64,000 nt of DNA from Halomonas sp. BDJS001. GTDB lineage: Bacteria > Pseudomonadota > Gammaproteobacteria > Pseudomonadales > Halomonadaceae. The translations under genes and the position numbers were made by a program. The notes beneath the pieces are model-generated. The model was given only the letters and a program-made list of their open reading frames with translations, did not search any database and had not been told where the DNA came from. Shown piece by piece: positions 17,436 through 26,436 of this stretch; position 1 is the stretch's first letter; the number at the start of each line of letters is the position of its first letter. The stretch spans positions 2,604,001 to 2,668,000 of the forward strand of contig NZ_CP110535.1 of assembly GCF_026104355.1 (NCBI RefSeq). The letters are read 5' to 3'.

Positions 17436-18920
17436 ATGGCGGCTGCCAGCACACACTACCCCTGGTATAAAAAAGAAGACACTGACGCGTTCTTCGCCCT
17501 GTTCCAAAACAACATTGCCAACTTTGTCATTATCGCTATCACCATGCTCGGCATGGGATTCCCCTCCTCTATTGTCTATGGGCAGGTGCTGCCAGGCGCA
17601 GCAGTAGCGGTAATGGTGGGTAATTTCTACTATGCGTGGAGCGCGGCAAGGCTGGCCCGCAAAGAGAATCGTGCCGATGTAACGGCGCTCTCTTACGGCA
17701 TCTCAACCCCGGTGATGTTTGTATTTCTGTTCGGTGTGTTACTCCCTGCAAAACAGCTCACCGGCGATGCCGAAATGGCCTGGAAAGTGGCGGTGGCCGC
17801 CTGCTTTATCAGCGGCGCCATCGAAGCCGCCATCAGCGTGATTGGCCGCTGGGTGCAGTATCACCTGCCGCGCGCCGCCATGCTGGGCGCCGTTGCCGGG
17901 GTCGCCCTGACCTTTATCGCCGGTGAAATGCTGTTTAAAACGTTGGAAATGCCGGTGATTGGCCTGCTGGTGTTAGCCATCATTATTGTTGGTCTGGTCG
18001 CACGAGTAAGTATGCCGTTTAAACTGCCCACTTCGCTCTTTGCCATCATCGTTGGTACCGCCATGGCCTATTTGATTGGCGATGCCGGCACCGAACGCTT
18101 TAGCGATGCCTTTACCCACCTGGGCTTTTATCCGCTGCTTCCTAATCTCGCTTGGTTCGAAGGGTTGGGGTTACTACTGACCAGTATGCTCGCGGTACTC
18201 ACCGTGGTGCTGCCGATCACGCTCTATAACGCCATTGAGACCATGAACAATGTGGAGGCGATGGAAGCCGCGGGCGATAAATACGATGTGCGCGAGTGCC
18301 AGGCGGTTGATGGCGCAGGCACGATGATTGGCGCGCTGTTTGGCGGCGTGTTTCCGACCACGGTCTATATTGCCACTGTAGGGGCCAAATGGATGGGTGC
18401 TGGCCGCGGCTACAGCTTGCTCAACGGCGCTGTCTACGCGCTGGTCACCATGTTCGGTTTAATCGCCGCCCTGGCCGCCATCATCCCCGTTTCCGTGGTC
18501 GCCCCGATTTTGGTGTTTGTCGGCATGTCGATGATTGCCACCGCGTTTCAAGCCAACGACACACGCTACTACCCTGCCGTGGCGCTGGCCATGCTGCCCT
18601 ATTTCGCCAACTATGTGATGACCCGCTTTAACCGCGGGGCGGGCGAGGTCGTCACCGATATTTCCAGCGCTATTGTGGTAATGGGCCAGGGAGCGATGTT
18701 TATGGCCATTCTTTTGGGCGCTATGACAGTGTCGGTAATTGATCACCAGTTCCGGCGTGCGGCCGCCTTCGCCGCCATTGCTGCAGGCTTCTCGTTCGTC
18801 GGGCTAATGCATGCCCCGGAGCTGTCATTCAATGCTGCCCCTGAGTTCGTGATGGGCTACCTGGGTATGGGGCTGCTATTTACCTACTTCTCTTTTCAGG
18901 AAGCTGGGCACCGGCGTTAA
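17436..18920 (+). CDS. NCS2-type xanthine/uracil/purine permease family protein
   Basis: Integral membrane transporter, 494 residues with 12-14 hydrophobic segments. Features of the NCS2/AzgA-like fold include the early helix FVIIAITMLGMGFP, the LPITLYNAIETMNNVEAM block and GALFGGVFPTTVYIATVGAKW. Nucleobases are the usual cargo but the residues seen do not fix the substrate. The ATG at 17436 follows AAGAGG. Its stop overlaps the convergent MATE gene by 4 bases. Confidence 0.82.
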   Translation: MAAASTHYPWYKKEDTDAFFALFQNNIANFVIIAITMLGMGFPSSIVYGQVLPGAAVAVMVGNFYYAWSAARLARKENRADVTALSYGISTPVMFVFLFGVLLPAKQLTGDAEMAWKVAVAACFISGAIEAAISVIGRWVQYHLPRAAMLGAVAGVALTFIAGEMLFKTLEMPVIGLLVLAIIIVGLVARVSMPFKLPTSLFAIIVGTAMAYLIGDAGTERFSDAFTHLGFYPLLPNLAWFEGLGLLLTSMLAVLTVVLPITLYNAIETMNNVEAMEAAGDKYDVRECQAVDGAGTMIGALFGGVFPTTVYIATVGAKWMGAGRGYSLLNGAVYALVTMFGLIAALAAIIPVSVVAPILVFVGMSMIATAFQANDTRYYPAVALAMLPYFANYVMTRFNRGAGEVVTDISSAIVVMGQGAMFMAILLGAMTVSVIDHQFRRAAAFAAIAAGFSFVGLMHAPELSFNAAPEFVMGYLGMGLLFTYFSFQEAGHRR

Positions 18921-20263
18921 TTGACGAATCCCGCCTGCCGATGCGGGCGGGAGAGAATACGCCGCAGGACTTGCCAGGCCATCAAGCCTGCCAGCAGGTT
19001 ACCCACAGCGGCGCCTGCCGCAAGCCCCCACCAGCCGAACAACTGCGAGCCCAGCCACAAACAGGGCAAATAGCAAATAAACAGCCGTGCGCTGGATAAC
19101 AGCATCGCTCGCAACGGCCAACCTAGGGCGTTCCCCGCCGAAACCACGATCATACAGACGCCCAGCGCTGCGTAGCTGGGCAGCAGAAAGCGGATGAGCA
19201 GCGTCAACTCACTCTGCACCTCAGGATTACCCGCTAAGGCCTTGGCCAACCAGGGGGCTCCCAAGGCCAGCAGTACGCCGAGACTGAGCTGCCAAACCAG
19301 TGCCACTTTTATCGCCAAACGCATAAGTTGCTGAATCTGCGCCCAATCACCGGCACCATAGCAGCGACCTAACCACGGCGGTAGCGACATGGTCATGGCC
19401 AGAATGGCCATCAGCGAAAGCGTTTCCAAACGGCTCGCCAAGCCCCAAGCCGCCACTTCACTTTCACCCAGCGCAGCCACCACTGAGATAGCCAGCATCG
19501 CTGCCAAGGGCGGCATTAATTGGCTGACCATCGCTGGGGCGGCAATGCCTGTAAATGGGCGCCAGGAGTGCTTTGCCTCTAGCCACAGCCCCTGCCGTGA
19601 TGACCACTGACGTTTGAACAATTTACGGGTCGTCACCATCAGCCCCACTGTAAAGGCGATGACGGTTGCCCAGGCAGCGCCGGGCAAACCCCAGCCCTGC
19701 CAATTGCCGACCCCAAAAATCAGCAGAGGGTCGAGCGCAAGGTTAACAAGGCTACTCAGCACCATCATCTTGCCTGGCAACCGGGTATCCCCATGGGCAC
19801 GAAAGACGCTATAACTGAAATAGAGCAGCGCCCCCAGCCACGCGGATAACAGCTGCGGCCCCCAGTAGATATAGATATACGAGAGCGTGGCCGCATCGGC
19901 ACCCAGCAGACGAAAAATGGGCACATGGAATAGCCACAATATGAGCGCCAATAGACCGATCACTCCACCGCCAGCCATTAACACCAAACTGCTTAAGCGC
20001 CTCGCCCGCTCGCCTTCTCCTGCACCTAGCGCCCGGGAAATAAGCGCGGCAATGGCAATACCCATGCCTACCTGAATACCGATAATCAGGAAGGAAAGCG
20101 GAAAGGTGAACGACTGAGCGGCGAGCTGAGCAGTTCCTAAACGGGCAATAAAGGCGCTATCAACAAGTTGAAAACCCAATAGTGCCAACACCCCGATGGC
20201 CATGGGCCAGGTTTGACGCCATAGGGTTATTGCCAACTCGCGTTGCTGCATCACCATTGCCAA
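18917..20263 (-). CDS. MATE family multidrug/Na+ antiporter
   Basis: A 448-residue, 12-helix membrane protein of the MATE/DinF superfamily, using an ion gradient to export organic cations or other compounds. Typical blocks: WPMAIGVLALLGFQLVDSAF, the ISRALGAGEGERARR loop, and duplicated halves around HSWRPFTGIAAPAMVSQ. The TTG at 20263 has AGGAGA at 6-base spacing; an in-frame ATG at 20257 is the alternative. Substrate not predictable. Confidence 0.86.
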   Translation of the reverse strand: MAMVMQQRELAITLWRQTWPMAIGVLALLGFQLVDSAFIARLGTAQLAAQSFTFPLSFLIIGIQVGMGIAIAALISRALGAGEGERARRLSSLVLMAGGGVIGLLALILWLFHVPIFRLLGADAATLSYIYIYWGPQLLSAWLGALLYFSYSVFRAHGDTRLPGKMMVLSSLVNLALDPLLIFGVGNWQGWGLPGAAWATVIAFTVGLMVTTRKLFKRQWSSRQGLWLEAKHSWRPFTGIAAPAMVSQLMPPLAAMLAISVVAALGESEVAAWGLASRLETLSLMAILAMTMSLPPWLGRCYGAGDWAQIQQLMRLAIKVALVWQLSLGVLLALGAPWLAKALAGNPEVQSELTLLIRFLLPSYAALGVCMIVVSAGNALGWPLRAMLLSSARLFICYLPCLWLGSQLFGWWGLAAGAAVGNLLAGLMAWQVLRRILSRPHRQAGFVN

Positions 20264-20296
20264 ATCAACTCTCCTGTTTTCACCTTAAACACAAAA

Positions 20297-20328
20297 AACG
20301 CCACCACCCCTGGCAGGGTGGTGGCGTT
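20297..20328 (-). terminator. Terminator after yceI
   Basis: AACGCCACCACCC (20297-20309) pairs with GGGTGGTGGCGTT (20316-20328); the minus strand continues in a T-run (complement of AAAAAA at 20293-20298). Confidence 0.9.
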
Positions 20329-20344
20329 TAATTAAACCGACGCT

Positions 20345-20929
20345 TTACTGACGAATACCTTCAAACGTCACGTATAGCTCAAGCTCATGCATGGATTCAG
20401 GGAAATCGCTCATGTCGATACCATAATCACCCAGGGTCAGCGTGGTGCTACCTTCAAAGCCAGCGCGGTAGTTGCCCCAAGGGTCATCACCCTCCCCCAT
20501 CAGCGTCACCGGCATTTCAATTTCCTGGGTTTCGCCGTGCAGGGTTAGGTCACCTGTCAGCACACCTTCATTATCGCCGGTTGATTCAAAGCCAGTTGAC
20601 GTGAAGGTGGCCGTCGGAAACTCGCTAGCATTGAGAAAATCATCGCTTAAGATGTGACGATCGCGCTCAGCGTGGTTGCTGGTCAGACTATTAACCTGCA
20701 CTTCGATTTCGGCAGAAGAAGCATCCAAATCTTCTGGATCGTAAGCAAACTGGCCGTCAAACTCTTCGAAGCTACCCAGAATGTAAGAGAAGCCCAGGTG
20801 AGAAATTTTAAACTGAACAAAGGCGTGCTGGCCTTCAGTGTCAATTTGGTAATCAGCTGCCTGTGCTTGGCTCAATGGAACCAGCGCTGCAGCGGCAATC
20901 GCAGAGGCAAATGCAGTCTTCTTTAGCAT
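20345..20929 (-). CDS. yceI: YceI family periplasmic lipid-binding protein
   Basis: A 194-residue secreted protein with a signal peptide ending AQA-A and the YceI lipocalin-like fold (DYQIDTEGQHAFVQFKISHLG; RDRHILSDDFLNASEFP; GDLTLHGETQEIEMPV). Family members bind isoprenoid quinone-like lipids. The ATG at 20929 is chosen because AAGGAG lies 9 bases upstream; TTG codons just ahead would be too close. The cytochrome b561 gene lies upstream in the same direction, the common yceJ-yceI pairing. Confidence 0.92.
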   Translation of the reverse strand: MLKKTAFASAIAAAALVPLSQAQAADYQIDTEGQHAFVQFKISHLGFSYILGSFEEFDGQFAYDPEDLDASSAEIEVQVNSLTSNHAERDRHILSDDFLNASEFPTATFTSTGFESTGDNEGVLTGDLTLHGETQEIEMPVTLMGEGDDPWGNYRAGFEGSTTLTLGDYGIDMSDFPESMHELELYVTFEGIRQ

Positions 20930-21012
20930 AATCAACAACTCCTTGGGGGTTACTTAATAAGCACCGTGACAGGCGGACATCACCTTCGCGGCGGCAAAAC
21001 GAATCTACCTTA

Positions 21013-21576
21013 CTACTTTGAATCATTGCGCATGCTATAGGCTGGATTAAGCATACGCACCAGCGTTGCGTGCTTATCTAACCAGTGGTGCTTGAGCGCG
21101 GCGAGCGCATGACCACCGGCAAGAATCATTAGCGCCAAAGCGCTGTACCAATGAATATCACCCGCCAGACTTGCCTGATTGGGCAGATCATAAAGCAGCG
21201 CGGGCACTTCAAACCAACCAAATACACTGATACCACGACCATCGGCGGTAGAGATCAAGTAGCCACTCACCATGACCCCTAATACAAGCACATAAAGAAC
21301 AATATGGCCGAGATGAGCCGCAATGGTTTCTAAACGGCTACCCTCTGCACGGGGTGTCGGCTGGACGAAGCGCCACACCAAACGCGCTAGCGTAGCAAAC
21401 AGAAGCAAGATGCCAATAGAGCGGTGCACCCAAGGCCCCTGATTATACCAAGGGTCATAATAGCCAAGGTCGGTCATCCACCACCCTAACGCAAACAGCC
21501 CGATAATAGTTAGCGCGCTTAGCCAGTGAAATAGAATACTGATCAATCCCCATCCGCTGCGACTGTTCCGCCACAT
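21013..21576 (-). CDS. Cytochrome b561 family protein (YceJ-like)
   Basis: Inner-membrane di-heme b-type cytochrome, 187 residues with four membrane helices. Candidate heme-ligand histidines occur in ILFHWLSALTI, PWVHRSIGILLL, IAAHLGHIVLY and IHWYSALALM/GHALAALKHHW. It probably shuttles electrons between quinol and a periplasmic partner. It precedes yceI by 83 bases in the same orientation, so the two may work together in a quinone-linked process. Confidence 0.88.
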   Translation of the reverse strand: MWRNSRSGWGLISILFHWLSALTIIGLFALGWWMTDLGYYDPWYNQGPWVHRSIGILLLFATLARLVWRFVQPTPRAEGSRLETIAAHLGHIVLYVLVLGVMVSGYLISTADGRGISVFGWFEVPALLYDLPNQASLAGDIHWYSALALMILAGGHALAALKHHWLDKHATLVRMLNPAYSMRNDSK

Positions 21577-21930
21577 TGTGCTATTCCTCGTTTTATCTAT
21601 GGCGACGTCTGCTTCGCCAACGCCCTAATCTGAGCGTGGATTGCGCTTTTGGCCCACGCCGAGAACCTTACCGCTAGAAGCTACTGATAACCTCTGAAAA
21701 AAGCAGAATATTTCATTCGTAAAAACCATTGAATAACCAGCTAACGATTTTTACGCAGTGCCTTTCAGAACAGGTACACGGCAATATATTCTATAAAATC
21801 GAATATATTGAGCAAATTTAATCAATTTTATAATCTTATTAGCACGCTTACTATTAACACATGTCCTCAGAGACATTGTGCAGCGGCCTCAAAAGCTGCA
21901 CACACATTTTTCTATTAGAGAGCGCCAATC
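21577..21930. other. AT-rich divergent promoter region
   Basis: About 350 bases without a credible gene, separating the leftward cytochrome b561 from the rightward small secreted protein. Its main feature is the long dyad at 21782-21810; the rest shows A/T-rich tracts only. Confidence 0.6.
21782..21810. promoter_or_regulatory. 10-bp perfect dyad upstream of the small secreted protein
   Basis: CAATATATTC-TATAAAATC-GAATATATTG: two perfect 10-bp arms around a 9-base spacer that contains a TATAAAAT -10-like string. A protein bound here would cover a promoter. It lies 120 bases before the 21931 gene and 205 bases before the divergent cytochrome gene. Confidence 0.5.
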
Positions 21931-22209
21931 ATGAAAAAAATTACCCTTATCACCGCGATTGCCATGGCTTTGACTTCTACTGCTGTTCTAGCCGAACAGG
22001 GCTCTGGCGAGCTTAACCAGATTGTTCACCCTAGCTCTTCAGCGAATCACAGCACTGAAAACGCGTACCTGACACCAGCTGATTTGCCCTTGGTCAACGG
22101 CGATGCAAAGAGCAACACCGTTGTTGCCCCGAGCTCTCACATCAATCACTCTTCCAGCAGTGAAGACCAGATTGCGCTGTCAGATCTGCCCCACCGCAAC
22201 GCTTCTTAA
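21931..22209 (+). CDS. Small secreted protein with two internal repeats
   Basis: A 92-residue protein not recognised. Residues 1-21 are a signal peptide ending VLA. The mature part has two imperfect repeats of about 27 residues, each with the pattern (I/V)V-x-PSS-x2-NHS followed by a spacer and DLP (IVHPSSSANHS..ADLP and VVAPSSHINHS..SDLP). It is rich in Ser, Asn and His, with no cysteine. TTAGAGAG precedes the ATG and a strong terminator follows, so it is a monocistronic unit. Histidine-rich repeats might bind metal, but nothing proves it. Confidence 0.75.
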   Translation: MKKITLITAIAMALTSTAVLAEQGSGELNQIVHPSSSANHSTENAYLTPADLPLVNGDAKSNTVVAPSSHINHSSSSEDQIALSDLPHRNAS

Positions 22210-22263
22210 AAAGTAATGGATCTTTGCTGACACAGCATATGACCCATTAGGTTTCAAAAGCGC

Positions 22264-22295
22264 GAAAAAACCCACCTTCAAAGGTGGGTTTTTCG
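22264..22295. terminator. Strong bidirectional terminator
   Basis: AAAAACCCACCTT (22266-22278) pairs with AAGGTGGGTTTTT (22281-22293) between the convergent small-protein gene and metZ. Confidence 0.92.
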
Positions 22296-22322
22296 TTACC
22301 GTGTCGACTTGCCTAATCACCG

Positions 22323-23534
22323 TTAGTCAGCCAGAACGTCCAGTCCGCGGGCAAGGTCGCGCTGGATATCCCGCTGGCTCTCCAGGCCTACCGCCACGCG
22401 AATAAGGCCTGGCGTAATACCTGCCGCCTCTTTCTGCGAATCGGATAAACGGCCATGGGTTGTCGTCGCTGGATGGGTAATGGTGGTTTTAACATCACCC
22501 AGGTTACCCGTGATAGAGAGCATACGGGTTGCGTCAATCACCTGCCATGCACCCTCCTGCCCCCCCTTCACTTCAAAGCCCAATACGGCGCCAAATCCCT
22601 TTTGCTGCCGTTTGGCCAGGGCGTGCTGAGGGTGATCTTCCAGTCCACTATAAAACACCTGCGTCACCGCCGGGTGAGCATACAGCCAGCGCGCTAGGGT
22701 CAAGGCGTTCTCACAGTGAGCATTCATACGCAGCGAGAGGGTTTCCAGGCCCTTGGTAAAAATCCACGCGTTGAAAGGACTCAGGCAAGGCCCGCAGGTG
22801 CGCACCACGCCGAACACCTCTTCAAGCAGCGCATGACTACCGACCACAGCGCCACCCACTGCGCGGCCTTGGCCGTCCAGGTACTTGGTCGCCGAGTGAA
22901 TGACCAAATCAGCGCCCAACGCCAGGGGCTGTTGAAGTGCCGGGGTAAGAAAGCAGTTATCTATCGCCAGTAGCGCGTTGTGACGCTTTGCCAGCGCTGC
23001 CAGGGCCGGAATATCAGCAATTTCTGACAGCGGGTTTGAGGGCGTTTCGGCAAACAGTAGCCGTGTTTTAGGGCCGATCGCCGCCTCCCAGGCTGAAACG
23101 CTGGAAAGCTCCACATAACGCGTGGTAATACCCAGCTTGCCTAAGTACTTATCGAACAGGCTAACCGTAGACCCAAACAGCGACCGGGAAGCCACTATCT
23201 CGTCCCCCGCTGAAAGTAGTGCCAGCGCGGTGGAAAGAATCGCGGACATACCCGAACTGGTGGCGACACAGCGCTCGCCACCCTCAAGGGCCGCTAAGCG
23301 GCGCTCAAAGGTATGTACAGTCGGATTGGTAAAGCGCGAGTAAACGTTGCCCGGCTCCTGCCCACCAAATTTACGCGCCGCTTCGGCAGCGCTTGCGTAA
23401 ACAAAGCTTGAAGTCGGAAATATGGGCTCCGAATGCTCCTGCTCGAAGGTTCGCTGATGTCCCGCACGGATCGCCAGCGTCTCAAGTGACCACTCATCCT
23501 GGTGACTGTCTTCCTGGTGATTGTCATCATGCAT
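22323..23534 (-). CDS. metZ: O-succinylhomoserine sulfhydrylase
   Basis: PLP enzyme making homocysteine directly from O-succinylhomoserine and sulfide (trans-sulfuration bypass). The 403-residue protein has the Cys/Met metabolism family signature with PLP lysine K217 (HSATKYLDGQGR), D192 (LLAIDNCFLTP) and the SRFTNPTVHTFE block. MetZ is preferred to MetB or MetC because it follows purF, the standard pseudomonad and halomonad arrangement. AGGAGA lies upstream of the ATG. It starts 12 bases after purF ends. Confidence 0.9.
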   Translation of the reverse strand: MHDDNHQEDSHQDEWSLETLAIRAGHQRTFEQEHSEPIFPTSSFVYASAAEAARKFGGQEPGNVYSRFTNPTVHTFERRLAALEGGERCVATSSGMSAILSTALALLSAGDEIVASRSLFGSTVSLFDKYLGKLGITTRYVELSSVSAWEAAIGPKTRLLFAETPSNPLSEIADIPALAALAKRHNALLAIDNCFLTPALQQPLALGADLVIHSATKYLDGQGRAVGGAVVGSHALLEEVFGVVRTCGPCLSPFNAWIFTKGLETLSLRMNAHCENALTLARWLYAHPAVTQVFYSGLEDHPQHALAKRQQKGFGAVLGFEVKGGQEGAWQVIDATRMLSITGNLGDVKTTITHPATTTHGRLSDSQKEAAGITPGLIRVAVGLESQRDIQRDLARGLDVLAD

Positions 23535-23546
23535 ATGGCTGCTCTC

Positions 23547-25066
23547 CTAATCGTCCAGGTCGTCGTCCTGATTGTGCATATCGACCAGGGCGTGGTCACC
23601 GGCGCTTTGATCCTTGGCAGAGTCATTGCGGCTAGCTTCCAAGGCGGCCAGGTAGGCGTCGTCGATATCGCCGGTCACGTAGTTGCCGTCAAATACCGAA
23701 CAATCAAACTCTTCCATCTCAGGATTGACTTCGCGGCAGGCCGCTTTTAGATCATCCAGGTTTTGATAGAAGATACGGTCGGCGCCGATTAGATCCCCCA
23801 CTTCCTCTTCGCTACGGCCATGAGCAATCAGTTCAGACGCCGCAGGCATATCAATGCCATACACATTCGGGAAGCGAACCGGGGGCGCCGCCGAGGCAAA
23901 ATAGACCTTGCGTGCACCGGCATCGCGGGCCATTTGAATAATCTGCTTACAGGTGGTGCCGCGCACAATCGAGTCGTCCACTAGTAGGACGTTCTTGCCT
24001 TTAAACTCAACGTCGATGGCATTGAGCTTTTGGCGTACCGACTTTTTACGCTGGGTTTGCCCCGGCATAATAAAGGTGCGGCCAATATAGCGGTTCTTCA
24101 TGAACCCTTCGCGGTAGGTCACCCCCAAGTGCTGCGCCATTTCAAGGGCGGAGGTGCGTGACGTATCAGGGATCGGGATAACCACGTCGATATCGTGATC
24201 CGGCCACTCGTTAAGAATGCGGTCGCCTAGTTTGCGGCCCATCTGCATCCGGGTGCCGTAAACATAGGCACCGTCAAGCAAGGAATCAGGCGCGCCAGGT
24301 AAACGTGCTCAAAAATGCATGAACGCAGCTCAGGGCGGTCAGCACATACCTGAGTATGAATATTGCCCTCAATATCGACAAAAATGGCTTCGCCCGGCGA
24401 TAGATCACGCTCAAGCTCGAAACCGCCCACATCCAAGGCAACGGATTCGGAGGCGATCATTACCGCCTGTCCGTTCTCCTCTTCGCGGGTACCAAACACC
24501 ACGGGGCGAATACCGAAGGGATCGCGGAACGCCACCATACCGAAGCCATTAATAATCGCCACGGCCGCATAGCCACCCTTGCAACGGCGGTGAACGCGAC
24601 GTACGGCATCAAAGATATCTTCCGCTTCCAGGTGCAACCCCTGCTTGCCCAGTTCGTGAGCAAAGACATTGAGCAGCACTTCAGAGTCGGAACTGGTATT
24701 GATATGGCGTAAATCAGTAGAGAACAACTCCTGCTTCAACTGCTCAGAGTTGGTCAGGTTGCCGTTATGCGCCAGGGCAATACCGTAAGGAGAGTTAACA
24801 TAGAACGGCTGTGACTCAGCTTCACTGGAAGAGCCTGCCGTCGGGTAACGCACGTGACCAATGCCTAGGTTGCCTTTTAGGCGGGCCATATGGCGGGTAT
24901 GAAATACATCACGAACCAAGCCGTTACTCTTGCGCAGTAGGAAGCGTCCCTCGCTCCACGTCATCATGCCGGCAGCGTCCTGGCCACGATGCTGAAGTAC
25001 GGTCAGGGCATCGTAGATTCCCTGATTTACCGCCTGCTTGCCCAGAAGGCCCACTATACCGCACAT
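23547..25066 (-). pseudogene. purF: PurF, amidophosphoribosyltransferase (one frameshift)
   Basis: First committed step of purine synthesis: PRPP plus glutamine to phosphoribosylamine. The N-terminal glutaminase half starts MCGIVGLLG with the catalytic Cys2; the C-terminal half has the PRPP motif [13 protein letters not shown]. They lie in different frames. The first frame reads into an out-of-frame tail after EHVYLAR and stops at 24227; the second resumes with [19 protein letters not shown]. One more G in the GG run at 24289-24290 (plus strand) gives [13 protein letters not shown], a continuous protein of about 505 residues. With purM and purN intact and this enzyme central, a sequence error is likely. 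Confidence 0.9.
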
Positions 25067-25146
25067 TCACGTTACCTCGCTTAATGCCATGGCTTGCCTA
25101 TCTCTAAGCAAGCCCGAACGTTCATAGAATCAACTTCACTAACAGG

Positions 25147-25722
25147 TCAATCACCTGTCGGGATAACTTCTCGCTCCGCCGAACCGGGCATGCGCAGTTC
25201 TGGCAGAGAAATATCGCGCAGCGACGATGGCGTCTCAGGCAGCTCGCGATCCCACTGATCTAACTGACTCACCGCCCAATCGCGCAGTTGAATAAAGGTG
25301 GGCCGCAGCTCGGCCTGTTGCCACGCCTGTAAGTCTGCCAGCGGTGTGAGGGTAATCAGCACGGTGGCGATTAACAAAATAACCGCCCCACGGGCAAGGC
25401 CAAAAGCGGCCCCGGCCACGCGGTTCAATAGCCCCATGCCCACCCACTCAATCGCCGCATGCACCAAGCGGATCACGATGCCGCAAAGCAAAATCACGGC
25501 AAAGATGACCAGTATAAAAGCGAGAACCAGGCGGGCGTCGAAGCTGTCGATAAACCCGCTCATCAGTTCGGCCACTGGCTCGGCGAGCACTCGTGCAACC
25601 ATTAAGGCCACTACCCAGGCGGCCAACCCCAAGGCTTCGCGCACAAACCCCCTGACAAACCCGGCCAGCATCGACAGCGCCAGCACAGCCAGGAACACCG
25701 CATCAATCCATGTTAACGCCAT
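25147..25722 (-). CDS. cvpA: CvpA family membrane protein
   Basis: Inner-membrane protein of 191 residues with four hydrophobic helices and the family start WIDAVFLAVLALSMLAGFVRGFVREALGLAAW. CvpA is needed for colicin V production and envelope robustness in enterobacteria and is usually co-transcribed with purF, as here (80 bases upstream of purF). The C-terminal 50 residues are hydrophilic. Confidence 0.9.
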   Translation of the reverse strand: MALTWIDAVFLAVLALSMLAGFVRGFVREALGLAAWVVALMVARVLAEPVAELMSGFIDSFDARLVLAFILVIFAVILLCGIVIRLVHAAIEWVGMGLLNRVAGAAFGLARGAVILLIATVLITLTPLADLQAWQQAELRPTFIQLRDWAVSQLDQWDRELPETPSSLRDISLPELRMPGSAEREVIPTGD

Positions 25723-25725
25723 GGT

Positions 25726-26436
25726 TTAGTCTCTTACCCGCACAAGCAGGCCCTGCACATTGGCTCGCTCTTTAATCGAGGCCATGGCGGACTCCCCATC
25801 CTCGGAAGTGGCATACGGGCCCACAAAGACGGTGGTCATATTATTATCGCGCTCGCGCTGATAAACCGTGAAACCTTCACCGGACAGCTGTTCACTTAGG
25901 CGCTGCGCATTAGCGGACTCACCAAAGCTGCCGACTTGCACCGCCCACTCTCCCTGAGCACTGACGGAAGGGCTGGATGCGCTAGAAGAGGTGCCTTGTG
26001 ATGAGTTTTGGGAAGAGCTGCTTTGTGACGCACTTTCAGCACTGGTTTGGGCGCTGTCGCTATTGGTGGCAATCAGGTCAGCAATAGGATCGCTATTAGG
26101 CGTTGCCGATGCCTCATCGGACTCGCTGGATTCCGCTTGATTAGAAGCCGTAATTTGATCGGTTTCCGGCAGCCGCGGGTCAGCGTCAATAGGCATATCG
26201 CCATCTCTCCCCACTTCGCGGGGCGTCGACGATAGCGATGGTTCACCAATGGTTGAAGGTCTTTCCGGTGCAGGAACATCACGGCGCTCCACTTCAACCG
26301 GCTGCTCGATCACAAAGCTCGGCTGGGGACGCTCTTCTCTAGGCGCGGGGTCACTCATTAGCCACGGCACAAAGATCGCCAGTAGCGCGAGCAGAATCAC
26401 AATACCGCTAATGCGTTCCGTTTTACCGTATTTCAT
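25726..26436 (-). CDS. dedD: SPOR-domain cell division protein (DedD-like)
   Basis: A 236-residue single-pass protein: membrane helix at about 10-28 (ISGIVILLALLAIFVPWLM), a long Ser/Glu/Pro-rich periplasmic linker, and a C-terminal SPOR domain (WAVQVGSFGESANAQRLSEQL to GLLVRVRD) that binds denuded septal peptidoglycan. The ATG at 26436 follows GGAGA and is preferred to codons 15 bases upstream. It overlaps the folC end by 14 bases. The folC-dedD-cvpA-purF order is conserved in gammaproteobacteria. Confidence 0.9.
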   Translation of the reverse strand: MKYGKTERISGIVILLALLAIFVPWLMSDPAPREERPQPSFVIEQPVEVERRDVPAPERPSTIGEPSLSSTPREVGRDGDMPIDADPRLPETDQITASNQAESSESDEASATPNSDPIADLIATNSDSAQTSAESASQSSSSQNSSQGTSSSASSPSVSAQGEWAVQVGSFGESANAQRLSEQLSGEGFTVYQRERDNNMTTVFVGPYATSEDGESAMASIKERANVQGLLVRVRD

